A stretch of 8,884 bases of DNA from Leptospiraceae bacterium (GTDB lineage Bacteria > Spirochaetota > Leptospiria > Turneriellales > Turneriellaceae). This document shows, in pieces, positions 1 through 5,587 of this stretch. The translations under genes were made by a program, and so were the position numbers. Below the pieces are notes generated by a model. The model ran no database searches and was not told the DNA's origin. It was given only the letters and a program-made list of their open reading frames with translations. The stretch covers positions 1 through 8,884 of the forward strand of contig JAEUSA010000115.1 of NCBI GenBank assembly GCA_016788945.1. Direction: 5' to 3'. Every line of letters starts with the position of its first letter. Positions within the stretch are counted from its first letter, which is position 1.

Positions 1-911
1 TACTGGCTGCTCATGTGCCCATAGAGCGTCTGGAAACCGAATGAATGCGCTAGCTTAACGGATAAGCCATAACCACCGCTGTAGCCGCAGCTGATAACCT
101 TGCCATCGGCGGCCGCATAGATCGGCGTGCCGGTCGCGTTGGCAAGATCGACACCGGTATGGTAGTCACGCGAATGCCCGAATGGTGAAATGCGGCCGCC
201 GAAAAATGACGTAAAATGCCCACCCGACAGCGGCCAGTAATAGGGCAGCGCCTGCTGCACCACTTCGCGTTCTTTCAAAAGCTGCTGCAGCATCGCCACC
301 GCGCTCGATGTCTGTTTGAGGTCGAGTTTGAGCTGGCGGTAAAGCGCGATCTCGGGATAAAAATAAAAACCTTCTTCTTGCGATTTGCCCTGCGCGATCT
401 TCAGCGTCGTTTCAAAGTTGAGGAATTTTACCGTGCGGTTTTCTTTGTAGCTCAGGCTGCGTGCGAACTCTTCACCTTCGGCGTCGAGCATCTGCACGGC
501 GCTTTCGTGCAGTTCATTCTTGTCGATAAATATCGGCTGGTCGCTTTCGCTGAGCTTTGCCTGCACGATAATTTTGCCGAATTGTTTTTTGAAGAAATCT
601 TGCTGCACGACCATCTCATGGTATTTGCGCAGGTAGAGCTCGCGTTCGTTGACGTAGGCCCGGTCGCGGTCTTGCAGTTTGTCGGCTTCGCCCTGAATAT
701 TGCGTTGCATGTTCACCGCGAAGACCGAAGCGACGACGATAAAAATGAGCGAAAAAATCGCGAGGGCAATGACGTAGTTCGACAATTGCATGTTGACGAT
801 CGCCTTGTCGTTATGCGGAATTACCAGAAAGGTAATACGTTCGTGGCCTTTTTCGCGAATTCGTTTTCTGATTTCCGCGGATTTTTTGCGAAGCTTGTTC
901 GATAGGCTCAA
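1..911 (-). CDS. Membrane-anchored M23 family metallopeptidase (3' end beyond window)
   Basis: Predicted peptidoglycan DD-endopeptidase of the LytM/M23 type, anchored in the inner membrane and acting in the periplasm. I read 303 residues before the window edge. A basic cytoplasmic N-terminus contains [14 protein letters not shown] (about residues 25-38). One transmembrane segment follows (about 47-66), then a charged, probably coiled-coil stretch (about 70-215). The peptidase domain begins near YYWPLSG (224-230) and has [10 protein letters not shown] and the zinc motif HTGVD (H251, D255), then LYGHMS (H299). The final HxH motif (usually HLHF) would lie past the left edge. The start is TTG at 911. 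It overlaps the nuoI stop codon and has GGAGAA five bases upstream (917-922). The first ATG (791) would discard conserved-looking N-terminal residues. The overlap with nuoI suggests co-transcription and translational coupling. I see no evidence that the protein works with complex I. Confidence 0.88.
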   Translation of the reverse strand, partial: MSLSNKLRKKSAEIRKRIREKGHERITFLVIPHNDKAIVNMQLSNYVIALAIFSLIFIVVASVFAVNMQRNIQGEADKLQDRDRAYVNERELYLRKYHEMVVQQDFFKKQFGKIIVQAKLSESDQPIFIDKNELHESAVQMLDAEGEEFARSLSYKENRTVKFLNFETTLKIAQGKSQEEGFYFYPEIALYRQLKLDLKQTSSAVAMLQQLLKEREVVQQALPYYWPLSGGHFTSFFGGRISPFGHSRDYHTGVDLANATGTPIYAAADGKVISCGYSGGYGLSVKLAHSFGFQTLYGHMSSQ

Positions 912-1426
912 TTGCGTTCTCCGATAATCGGGCCACCTTTGGTTTCGAGCATTTTGTCTTTATCCAGAATTAATCCGTCGCGGCTGTCGGCCGGCATCGG
1001 CATACCGCCGTCGAGGTAGATGGCACCCTTGGGGCAGGCTTCTTCGCACAGGCCGCAATAGATACAACGCAGCAGGTCGACCTGAAAGGTTCTCGCATAC
1101 TTGTCTTCGGGGTGCAGGTACTGTCGCTCGGGAGTTACCTCTGCAGCGACGATTTGTATCGCATCTGCTGGGCACACCCATTGGCAGCAATAACACGCCG
1201 TGCAGCGCTCCTGTCCTTTTTCGTTACGCTTGAGGCGGTGCAGGCCGCGAAAGCGCGAAGACAGTGGTTTCTTTTTTTCCGGGTATTGCGTCGTGACCAT
1301 GCGGCGCAGGAAAGCCGATTTGACGAAATGCTTGAGTGTGACGAGGAGCCCGGCCGATATCGACATGAAATAGAATTTTTCATACCATTTCAGCGCATAT
1401 TTTTTGGAGACGTTTATCGTTGCCAT
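908..1426 (-). CDS. nuoI: NADH-quinone oxidoreductase subunit I (two 4Fe-4S ferredoxin-type)
   Basis: TYKY/NuoI subunit of respiratory complex I. It carries clusters N6a and N6b, which pass electrons from the NuoG chain towards NuoB at the membrane junction. The 172-aa length is normal for the family. Two complete CxxCxxCxxxCP motifs are present: C75, C78, C81, C85 ([12 protein letters not shown]) and C111, C114, C117, C121 ([12 protein letters not shown]). An amphipathic N-terminal region (about 12-40) probably packs against the membrane. The ATG at 1426 shares one base with the nuoG stop (TAATG), with AGAGG a short way upstream inside nuoG. This implies coupled translation. It is followed directly by the M23 peptidase start. 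Unlike the common nuoG-nuoH-nuoI order, no nuoH intervenes. Confidence 0.96.
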   Translation of the reverse strand: MATINVSKKYALKWYEKFYFMSISAGLLVTLKHFVKSAFLRRMVTTQYPEKKKPLSSRFRGLHRLKRNEKGQERCTACYCCQWVCPADAIQIVAAEVTPERQYLHPEDKYARTFQVDLLRCIYCGLCEEACPKGAIYLDGGMPMPADSRDGLILDKDKMLETKGGPIIGERN

Positions 1427-2991
1427 TAGCGCGCCGCCTCTGCCATCTGTTTTTGTGCGCCGAGGCGCGAGAAAATTTCGTTGGGTGATTTGAGACCCTG
1501 CACGGGCTTGAGTACCGCCGTGGTCATTTTGATGCTGCCGGCTTTATCGCTGTAACGTCCTGCTTTTTCAGGGTAGGCAAGTATCGGTAGGGCAATTGCC
1601 GCAAGCCCGGCGGCAGTATTCGCATGCGTCGTGAAAAGTGCCGTTTTGTTCCACGCCGCCGCTGTGTTGAGCAGCTGGAACAGTTCGCTGTCTTCAATGC
1701 TTTCGCGAATGGTGAGTCCCTTTACATGCGCATGCTTCTCGCCGCTTTGGTAGGCATAAGGTGCTGAAAGTTCGCCGATGACGATTACGAGATCCGCGTT
1801 GCGGATTTCACCCGCTAATGCAGCGTAATCGCTGAGTGCGGTGGCATTTTTATCGCGCAAATATTTTGCATTGGGCCTCAGGTCACGGTGCAGCAGAAAA
1901 TCCCAGTGCGAGGTTGCGGCTAAGGGCTGAGATTTGCCGTCGTAAAATGCGGCGCTGTCCGTTCTGAAATCCCATTTTACTTCTTTGCCCTGTGCACGCC
2001 AGGCACTTATCTGCGCGTCTATCGCATCGACGTCTTCGCAGCTTTCGGTTGCGCCGCCGAGCACGAGAATTTTTTTCGCTGCGGCAATTTTTTCATCGAG
2101 CGCGGGTAATGCCTGCGCCGACGTCGTTTTTTCACCGTTCATTGCATAATGCAAGAGGCGGTTTTGCGAGAAATCTTTGCCCGAAAATCGGCCATAGTCG
2201 CAGATGAAATGGCCGTCGGCGAAGGTGTTTTGCGGTGGCATATAGCGATAGAGTGAGTTGTTTTTTATGTTCGTGGTAACTTTGCACAGCGTCGAGCAAC
2301 CGTGGCAGTATGATTCTTTCGATTCATACCACCATACGCGCGACTGGAAGAGCGTGTTTTCATTCAAGAGCGCGCCCACCGGGCAGATATCCGCCAGCGC
2401 ACCCTGGTAATTGTGGTTGAGGTATGTCGATTTTTCCCCGCTGGTTTCGGGGGGAGTATAAGCGATGATCGTATCGTTGCCGCGCGCCAGCATTTCGAGG
2501 TCGTTGACGCCGACGACTTCGCGGTCGAAACGCACACAGCGATAACAGAGAATGCAACGGTTGTGGTTGATGAGCAGGTTGGTGCCGATTTTCTCCTGTG
2601 GAATATTGCGTTTTTCTTCTTTGTAACGGGTCGTTTCGTGCCCGAGGCTGAACGAATAATTCTGCAATCGGCATTCGCCGGCTTTGTCGCAGACGGGGCA
2701 ATCGAGCGGATGGTTGATGAGCAGAAACTCCATCACGCCCTCGCGTGCCTTGACGATTTTCTCGCCGAACGCATTGATCTTCATGCCGTCTTTAACCGGT
2801 GTATTGCAGGCGGCCTGGAACTTGGGTACACCCTCGACTTCGATCAGGCAGATACGGCACATGCCGACTACGGAGAGTTTGGAATGATAACAGAAGTGCG
2901 GAATCTCCACGCCTTTTTCGGCGAGAGCGTCGATCAGGTTTTTCTTCTCGTCGACCTCGTATTCTCTCCCGTCGACGAAGATTTTAGCCAT
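1426..2991 (-). CDS. nuoG: NADH-quinone oxidoreductase subunit G, short form with N7 cluster ligands
   Basis: Large iron-sulphur subunit of complex I, which conducts electrons from NuoF towards NuoI. Numbering is from the ATG at 2991 (521 aa). An N-terminal 2Fe-2S ferredoxin domain has C34, C45, C48 and C62. The His-Cys3 4Fe-4S site is H94, C98, C101, C107 (HPLDCPVC). A further 4Fe-4S site is C146, C149, C152 with C203. The molybdopterin-oxidoreductase-type site is C229, C232, C236, C264, corresponding to cluster N7, which many NuoG proteins have lost. The C-terminal molybdopterin-like domain is short; many bacterial NuoG proteins exceed 650 aa. It still reaches the family's late 'LP...[16 protein letters not shown]' segment, so I read it as complete. 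A TTG two codons upstream (2997) is an alternative start, but the ATG gives the usual MxKIFVDG beginning. The Shine-Dalgarno sequence is weak. Confidence 0.95.
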   Translation of the reverse strand: MAKIFVDGREYEVDEKKNLIDALAEKGVEIPHFCYHSKLSVVGMCRICLIEVEGVPKFQAACNTPVKDGMKINAFGEKIVKAREGVMEFLLINHPLDCPVCDKAGECRLQNYSFSLGHETTRYKEEKRNIPQEKIGTNLLINHNRCILCYRCVRFDREVVGVNDLEMLARGNDTIIAYTPPETSGEKSTYLNHNYQGALADICPVGALLNENTLFQSRVWWYESKESYCHGCSTLCKVTTNIKNNSLYRYMPPQNTFADGHFICDYGRFSGKDFSQNRLLHYAMNGEKTTSAQALPALDEKIAAAKKILVLGGATESCEDVDAIDAQISAWRAQGKEVKWDFRTDSAAFYDGKSQPLAATSHWDFLLHRDLRPNAKYLRDKNATALSDYAALAGEIRNADLVIVIGELSAPYAYQSGEKHAHVKGLTIRESIEDSELFQLLNTAAAWNKTALFTTHANTAAGLAAIALPILAYPEKAGRYSDKAGSIKMTTAVLKPVQGLKSPNEIFSRLGAQKQMAEAAR

Positions 2992-3057
2992 GGGCAATTT
3001 TCTTAAGCGAAATCAGGCCGTCTATTTATTGTTCACAAAGACAGATAGACGCAAACG
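2992..3057 (-). promoter_or_regulatory. Leader/possible promoter region of the nuoG-nuoI-M23 operon
   Basis: This is the non-coding stretch immediately upstream of nuoG. It contains a 7-bp inverted repeat, CGTCTAT (3019-3025) and ATAGACG (3045-3051), enclosing 19 A/T-rich bases. No convincing -35/-10 pair is visible: TTGCGT with CAATAA at 17-bp spacing is a poor match. A promoter is expected here only if the upstream stem-loop ends transcription from the cysteine-rich gene. Confidence 0.25.
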
Positions 3058-3077
3058 CGGACGGCAAACGCCGTCCG
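3058..3077 (-). terminator. Perfect 8-bp GC-rich hairpin, possible terminator of the cysteine-rich gene
   Basis: CGGACGGC and GCCGTCCG form a perfect 8-bp stem around a 4-base loop, starting 16 bases past the stop codon of the cysteine-rich gene. The position suits a terminator for the lexA/cysteine-rich transcripts. However, the bases after the stem on the minus strand (CGTTTGCGTC) lack a proper U-run, so termination would be weak or factor-assisted. It could instead be an mRNA-end-stabilising hairpin or part of the nuoG leader. Confidence 0.4.
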
Positions 3078-3093
3078 GTATGGGTATGGGAGC

Positions 3094-3513
3094 TTATTTA
3101 TGCTTTTTGACTCGCTTTTCAGGCAATGCCGCTTGGCATTCGGCGCTGAGTTTATCGCGGTTTTTCATCAGGCAACGCAGTTCTTTGCCTTTTTTACCTT
3201 TGTCCGCACCGCACAGTTGCGCGCTGTCTTTGCTGCAGGTTTCCAGCGCCTTTTCTACCTGTGCCCGGCGCTCATTCTTTTTGGCCTTACGGTCTGCGCG
3301 GACTGCTTTGCATTCTGCAGAAAACTTGTCTTGGTTCGACTTAACGCATTCTTTCATGGCCTTGCGGTTGCCCTTGTGAGCTCCGCACAGCTTATCGATG
3401 TCTGCCTTGCAGGCGCTGGCGGCGGCATGACCGGGGTGATTTACCCTTTTGTTAGCGCTGGCCGGCAAGGTAGCGAAAATAACGGCTATCAGGGTGGTGA
3501 TTGCTAGTTTCAT
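3094..3513 (-). CDS. Secreted cysteine-rich repeat protein (two GLG1-like repeats)
   Basis: Small exported protein of unknown function, 139 aa, very basic (rich in Lys). A signal peptide is clear: MKLAITTLIAVIFATLPASA, with probable signal peptidase I cleavage after ASA (residue 20). The mature part holds two copies of a four-cysteine module with identical spacing, C-x7-C-x12-C-x11-C: C35, C43, C56, C68 and C93, C101, C114, C126. Both copies share a K(F/L)SAEC ending and an LCGA(H/D)KG core. This resembles the 'cysteine rich repeat' (GLG1/Cys_rich_FGFR) family found in many secreted bacterial proteins, by memory rather than search. All cysteines are paired in number, consistent with periplasmic disulphides. 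The ATG at 3513 has an excellent AAGGAG site five bases upstream (3519-3524). It lies 67 bp downstream of lexA on the same strand. It could be read through from lexA or have its own promoter. Confidence 0.85.
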   Translation of the reverse strand: MKLAITTLIAVIFATLPASANKRVNHPGHAAASACKADIDKLCGAHKGNRKAMKECVKSNQDKFSAECKAVRADRKAKKNERRAQVEKALETCSKDSAQLCGADKGKKGKELRCLMKNRDKLSAECQAALPEKRVKKHK

Positions 3514-3527
3514 GAAAGCTCCTTCTA

Positions 3528-3539
3528 TATACAGGTATA
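3528..3539 (-). promoter_or_regulatory. Short inverted repeat upstream of the cysteine-rich gene
   Basis: TATAC-AG-GTATA forms a 5-bp inverted repeat with a 2-bp centre, just upstream of the AAGGAG ribosome site of the cysteine-rich gene. It is too tight to be an RNA hairpin. It could be a small operator or simply A/T-rich promoter sequence supplying a -10 element. It does not contain the GTTC-N7-GTTC motif seen upstream of lexA. Confidence 0.2.
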
Positions 3540-3580
3540 GGACGTTTTATGCCTACCGAGCGGACCCGTAAAGCAGCTGA

Positions 3581-4183
3581 TTATATGCGCCCGACCACTG
3601 CCTGCGCGAGGCCTTCGACGGCAAAACTTTCGGGGTCGGCGGGAAACGGCTCGTAGCGGCTGTTGAGTGAATAGAGCATAATCTTTTTGCCGTGCCGTAC
3701 CATCCGTTTGATAAACGCGCGGCCACCGTCAGAGCAGGCGATGATGCTGCCGTCGGGTACTTCTGTGCGGCGTTCGAAGAGCACTAAGTCGCCATCTTGA
3801 ATGCGTGGTTCCATGGAATCGCCGTGCGCGCGGACAAAGAACGGGTTTTGCAGGTGTACGCCTAAGAACTGCGGTGGTAGCTCGAGGCGCTCTTCGACAT
3901 CCCCGCTTAAGATGGTACCCGATGGGCCGCAGCGGGCGAGGCCGTACAGATTGACGAGAAACAGACCCGATTCTTCGGGTGGTTGGCGTACGCGGTAGTC
4001 GGCGGGATTCATCGGGTTGCGTTCGATATAGCCCTTTTTTTCGAGCTGCTGCAGATGAAAGAAGACAAGGCTTGGGGTAGATAGGCCGAGGGAATCTTGC
4101 AGTTCGCGGATAGTGTAACCGTCGCCCGATAGCTTGGTGAGAAGCTTCAGGAGTTGTTTTTGAGTGGGGTGTAGTTTTTTCAT
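3581..4183 (-). CDS. lexA: LexA-type SOS repressor (winged HTH + S24 self-cleaving peptidase)
   Basis: Transcriptional repressor predicted to bind operators as a dimer and to cleave itself when RecA-ssDNA filaments form. From the ATG at 4183 it is 200 aa, a normal LexA length. Residues 1-55 form a LexA winged helix-turn-helix; the recognition region STPSLVFFHLQQLEKKGYI (35-53) resembles the LexA SPSSVxxHLxxLEKKGYI segment. The C-terminal S24 domain has the nucleophile S123 (GDSMEP) and general base K159 (AFIKR). The scissile site sits in YGLARCGPSG, so cleavage would be Cys85-Gly86, as in UmuD, rather than the Ala-Gly usual in LexA. No Shine-Dalgarno sequence precedes the ATG, and an operator-like repeat begins one base upstream of it. 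A TTG at 4201 would add six residues. It is divergent from the polymerase operon, which it probably controls along with itself. It may be a second, cassette-dedicated LexA. Confidence 0.9.
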   Translation of the reverse strand: MKKLHPTQKQLLKLLTKLSGDGYTIRELQDSLGLSTPSLVFFHLQQLEKKGYIERNPMNPADYRVRQPPEESGLFLVNLYGLARCGPSGTILSGDVEERLELPPQFLGVHLQNPFFVRAHGDSMEPRIQDGDLVLFERRTEVPDGSIIACSDGGRAFIKRMVRHGKKIMLYSLNSRYEPFPADPESFAVEGLAQAVVGRI

Positions 4184-4184
4184 A

Positions 4185-4199
4185 GAACAAAAATAGAAC
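4185..4199 (-). promoter_or_regulatory. Candidate LexA operator A (GTTC-N7-GTTC), lexA side
   Basis: On the minus strand this reads GTTC-TATTTTT-GTTC, a perfect match to the direct-repeat LexA box known from Alphaproteobacteria. The repeat unit extends to TGTTCTA twice, with an 11-bp period (about one helical turn). It lies one base upstream of the lexA ATG, so a bound repressor would cover the start region of its own gene. This implies autoregulation. The binding protein is inferred from position and motif only. Confidence 0.65.
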
Positions 4200-4211
4200 A
4201 AAATACTTGCT

Positions 4212-4226
4212 TTTCTATTCTTGTTC
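4212..4226 (+). promoter_or_regulatory. Candidate LexA operator B (TTTC-N7-GTTC), polymerase-operon side
   Basis: On the plus strand this reads TTTC-TATTCTT-GTTC, one base off GTTC-N7-GTTC. It is part of TTTTCTA...TGTTCTA with the same 11-bp period as operator A. The two operators are inverted relative to each other, with centres about 27 bp apart, so each faces its own gene. Operator B abuts TATAGA (4227-4232), a plausible -10 element for the plus-strand operon. TTGCTT (4207-4212) is only 14 bp upstream of it, too close for a standard -35, so the promoter assignment is weak. Confidence 0.55.
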
Positions 4227-4275
4227 TATAGATTGGTTGTAAAGTCAAATCTTTGTTTTAGCGGGGTGGTATGGT

Positions 4276-5013
4276 ATGTGGCATAACAATTCAAATTTCA
4301 GTACCGGGGTAAATCCTACTTCTGGTCTTTCGCTCGGCGATGCGTATAAACTGTGGAATTACCGCAGTCATGACCGCTCGGTCGCGTACATGACCGGTGC
4401 ACAGGCGATTTTTCCGCTGACACAGATCTGGCAGACACGTATGGCGCTCGAAGGCATTCGCACGCATACCATCGACTGCGCTATCCGCTTCAATACCTAT
4501 ACCATCGCTGAAGAAGCACTGCGCTTACAGCGCGCACCTGAGTCAATACATGACCAGATCACAGTTACTCGCGCTTTTACACCATACCAAATTCTCGACG
4601 CTGTGCAAGATCTCAAAAAAAATGAAGTCGTCTTCGTTCTTGCACCGGCGAAACAGTTTTTTGACGGCGATGTCGCCTTCGACGAAGGACTGTTTTTAAT
4701 CCAGAAGCTGGTACGGTTTTTCGCCGATGCGCATGAACGCGGGGTGGCTCTCTTCGTCGTTGAAAGGCCGTCTTATGCTGCACCCGCGTTCAGCACATTT
4801 CTTTCCGATATCCGCGCGCTGACAGACAAAAGCCGATGGGAGCTCTACCGAATAGGGGGCGATAACGCCTTTCGGCTGAAACATATTACCAATGGCCGGC
4901 TGGCGCGCGAAATCACCAGCCTGCCAGCGCCTAAAGTAGCGGAGCCGGCAAGGCGTGCGCAGGTATACCCCTCGCGCCCGGCTACCTCGCAGATGGAATT
5001 TTCATTTATTTAA
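4276..5013 (+). CDS. RecA-fold protein without Walker A (ImuA-like accessory factor, putative)
   Basis: First gene of the polymerase operon, 245 aa. I recognise a degenerate RecA/RadA-like core rather than a specific named family. The expected P-loop position (TGAQAIFPLT, about 40-49) has no GKT/S. It is followed by a strand and helix pattern (HTIDCAIRFNTYTIAEEAL, 64-82), then TVTRAFTPYQILDAV (96-110), which resembles the 'RAFT.YQ' segment of RadA-type proteins. A Walker-B-like strand, VVFVLAP with FFDGDV (118-133), follows. ATP hydrolysis is therefore unlikely. The protein ends SQMEFSFI; QMEFSF (239-244) resembles the hexapeptide beta-clamp motif QLxLxF. Position between lexA and a polymerase suggests a role like ImuA, for example bridging the polymerase to RecA or the clamp; this is inference. 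The ATG at 4276 follows GGGGTGG (4263-4269), a weak ribosome site. Another ATG at 4271 is out of frame. Confidence 0.7.
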   Translation: MWHNNSNFSTGVNPTSGLSLGDAYKLWNYRSHDRSVAYMTGAQAIFPLTQIWQTRMALEGIRTHTIDCAIRFNTYTIAEEALRLQRAPESIHDQITVTRAFTPYQILDAVQDLKKNEVVFVLAPAKQFFDGDVAFDEGLFLIQKLVRFFADAHERGVALFVVERPSYAAPAFSTFLSDIRALTDKSRWELYRIGGDNAFRLKHITNGRLAREITSLPAPKVAEPARRAQVYPSRPATSQMEFSFI

Positions 5014-5064
5014 GCATGAACTTCAGACGCGCTCAAGTGCTGATGAAGCTCATACATGGTCATT

Positions 5065-5071
5065 AAGGAGG
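5065..5071 (+). promoter_or_regulatory. Strong Shine-Dalgarno AAGGAGG
   Basis: AAGGAGG lies four bases before the ATG at 5076. It is the best ribosome site in the operon and the main evidence that the short 66-aa reading frame is a real gene. It also suggests that the small proteins are made at higher levels than the weakly initiated RecA-like protein and polymerase. Confidence 0.7.
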
Positions 5072-5075
5072 ATAT

Positions 5076-5276
5076 ATGAAAAACACGAAAAACTCACTTA
5101 TCCGCAGCGAGTCTGCTGAGACACTGCACAAGAAGTTGCTCAAAATTTCTCTGTGGGATTCCCTAAACAAAAACCGCAAAGAACCCATGTCGTTTGCGTT
5201 CAAAATGACGCCGACTACCGTGCTGAACCGTGTGCTCGCAGTAGAGTATATGACACGCCACCGGGCAGAACACTAA
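5076..5276 (+). CDS. 66-aa hypothetical protein in the polymerase operon
   Basis: I do not recognise this protein. It is small, basic and soluble, with no signal peptide, cysteine or membrane segment. The sequence suggests an N-terminal helix (about 14-30, SAETLHKKLLKISLWDSL) and a C-terminal helix (about 45-64, TPTTVLNRVLAVEYMTRHRA), separated by a short strand-like MSFAFKM. The strand followed by a helix is faintly like half of a ribbon-helix-helix fold, but that is speculative. Support for it being a gene comes from the near-perfect AAGGAGG and from its stop codon overlapping the next start (TAATG). It lies 62 bp after the RecA-like gene; a spacer of that size could hold an internal promoter, though none is evident. 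Confidence 0.6.
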   Translation: MKNTKNSLIRSESAETLHKKLLKISLWDSLNKNRKEPMSFAFKMTPTTVLNRVLAVEYMTRHRAEH

Positions 5277-5587
5277 TGGGCCGTACCGTCGCCCCGTATT
5301 CGATGGTTATCGAGCAGATCGCCGGTCGCTTCGATAACTTTCGCCGCACGCTGCGCCGAAATGACCGCGAGGCATTCGATGAACTCATGCGTGTCGCCAA
5401 ATTGCAGGTACAGGCGGGAGTCATGGCGCAGCATCCGAATGCATTCGATTCGATGAGTATGGCGATGCTCATATATCTCAAACGTGAAATTGACGAACTG
5501 AAAAAAATAAACGACAGTATCCGCTCGCTCATCGAAAGCCGGGCGGCAGTTACAGGGGAACACCATGGGGGAGAAAAAACAACATAG
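5276..5587 (+). CDS. 103-aa helical protein, MGRTV family (archaeal-like, function unknown)
   Basis: Small, mostly helical cytoplasmic protein. It begins MGRTVAPYSMVIEQIAGRF and continues with FRRTLRRNDREAFDELMRVAK (about 22-42), then a hydrophobic helix with SMSMAMLIYLKREIDELKK (about 59-77). From memory this pattern ('MGRTVPT.R' start, 'FRRALR..D...FD.L', late 'LLS.LL..E.E...L') matches short haloarchaeal proteins of unknown function, possibly those labelled DUF8156. I could not check this. If right, it strengthens the archaeal link of the downstream PolB2-like polymerase. The ATG at 5276 overlaps the previous stop by one base, implying coupled translation. An in-frame ATG at 5153 would run through most of the 66-aa gene and is unlikely. 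The 3' end overlaps the next gene by 23 bases. A role as a polymerase or RecA-like cofactor is only inferred from position. Confidence 0.75.
   Translation: MGRTVAPYSMVIEQIAGRFDNFRRTLRRNDREAFDELMRVAKLQVQAGVMAQHPNAFDSMSMAMLIYLKREIDELKKINDSIRSLIESRAAVTGEHHGGEKTT

Noticed and set aside
216..905. Long plus-strand reading frame (229 aa)
   Set aside because: It is antisense to the M23 peptidase, which has clear zinc motifs. The plus-strand product is low-complexity and Phe/Arg-rich with no recognisable domain.
2413..3006. Plus-strand reading frame (197 aa) opposite the start of nuoG
   Set aside because: It is a shadow of nuoG, whose iron-sulphur ligands fix the real frame. No ribosome site or domain is seen.
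3100..3507. Plus-strand reading frame opposite the cysteine-rich gene
   Set aside because: The minus-strand gene has a signal peptide, duplicated cysteine modules and an AAGGAG site. The antisense frame has none of these.
3514..3580. LexA operator upstream of the cysteine-rich gene
   Set aside because: No GTTC-N7-GTTC or close variant is present, only a short TATAC/GTATA inverted repeat.
5016..5066. 16-codon ORF (MNFRRAQVLMKLIHGH) between the RecA-like gene and the 66-aa gene
   Set aside because: It has no ribosome site and is too short to support. It is probably chance in the spacer, although a leader-peptide role cannot be excluded.
5153..5275. Upstream in-frame start for the 103-aa protein
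   Set aside because: It would overlap most of the 66-aa gene. MGRTV at 5276 gives the expected family start and a coupled TAATG junction.
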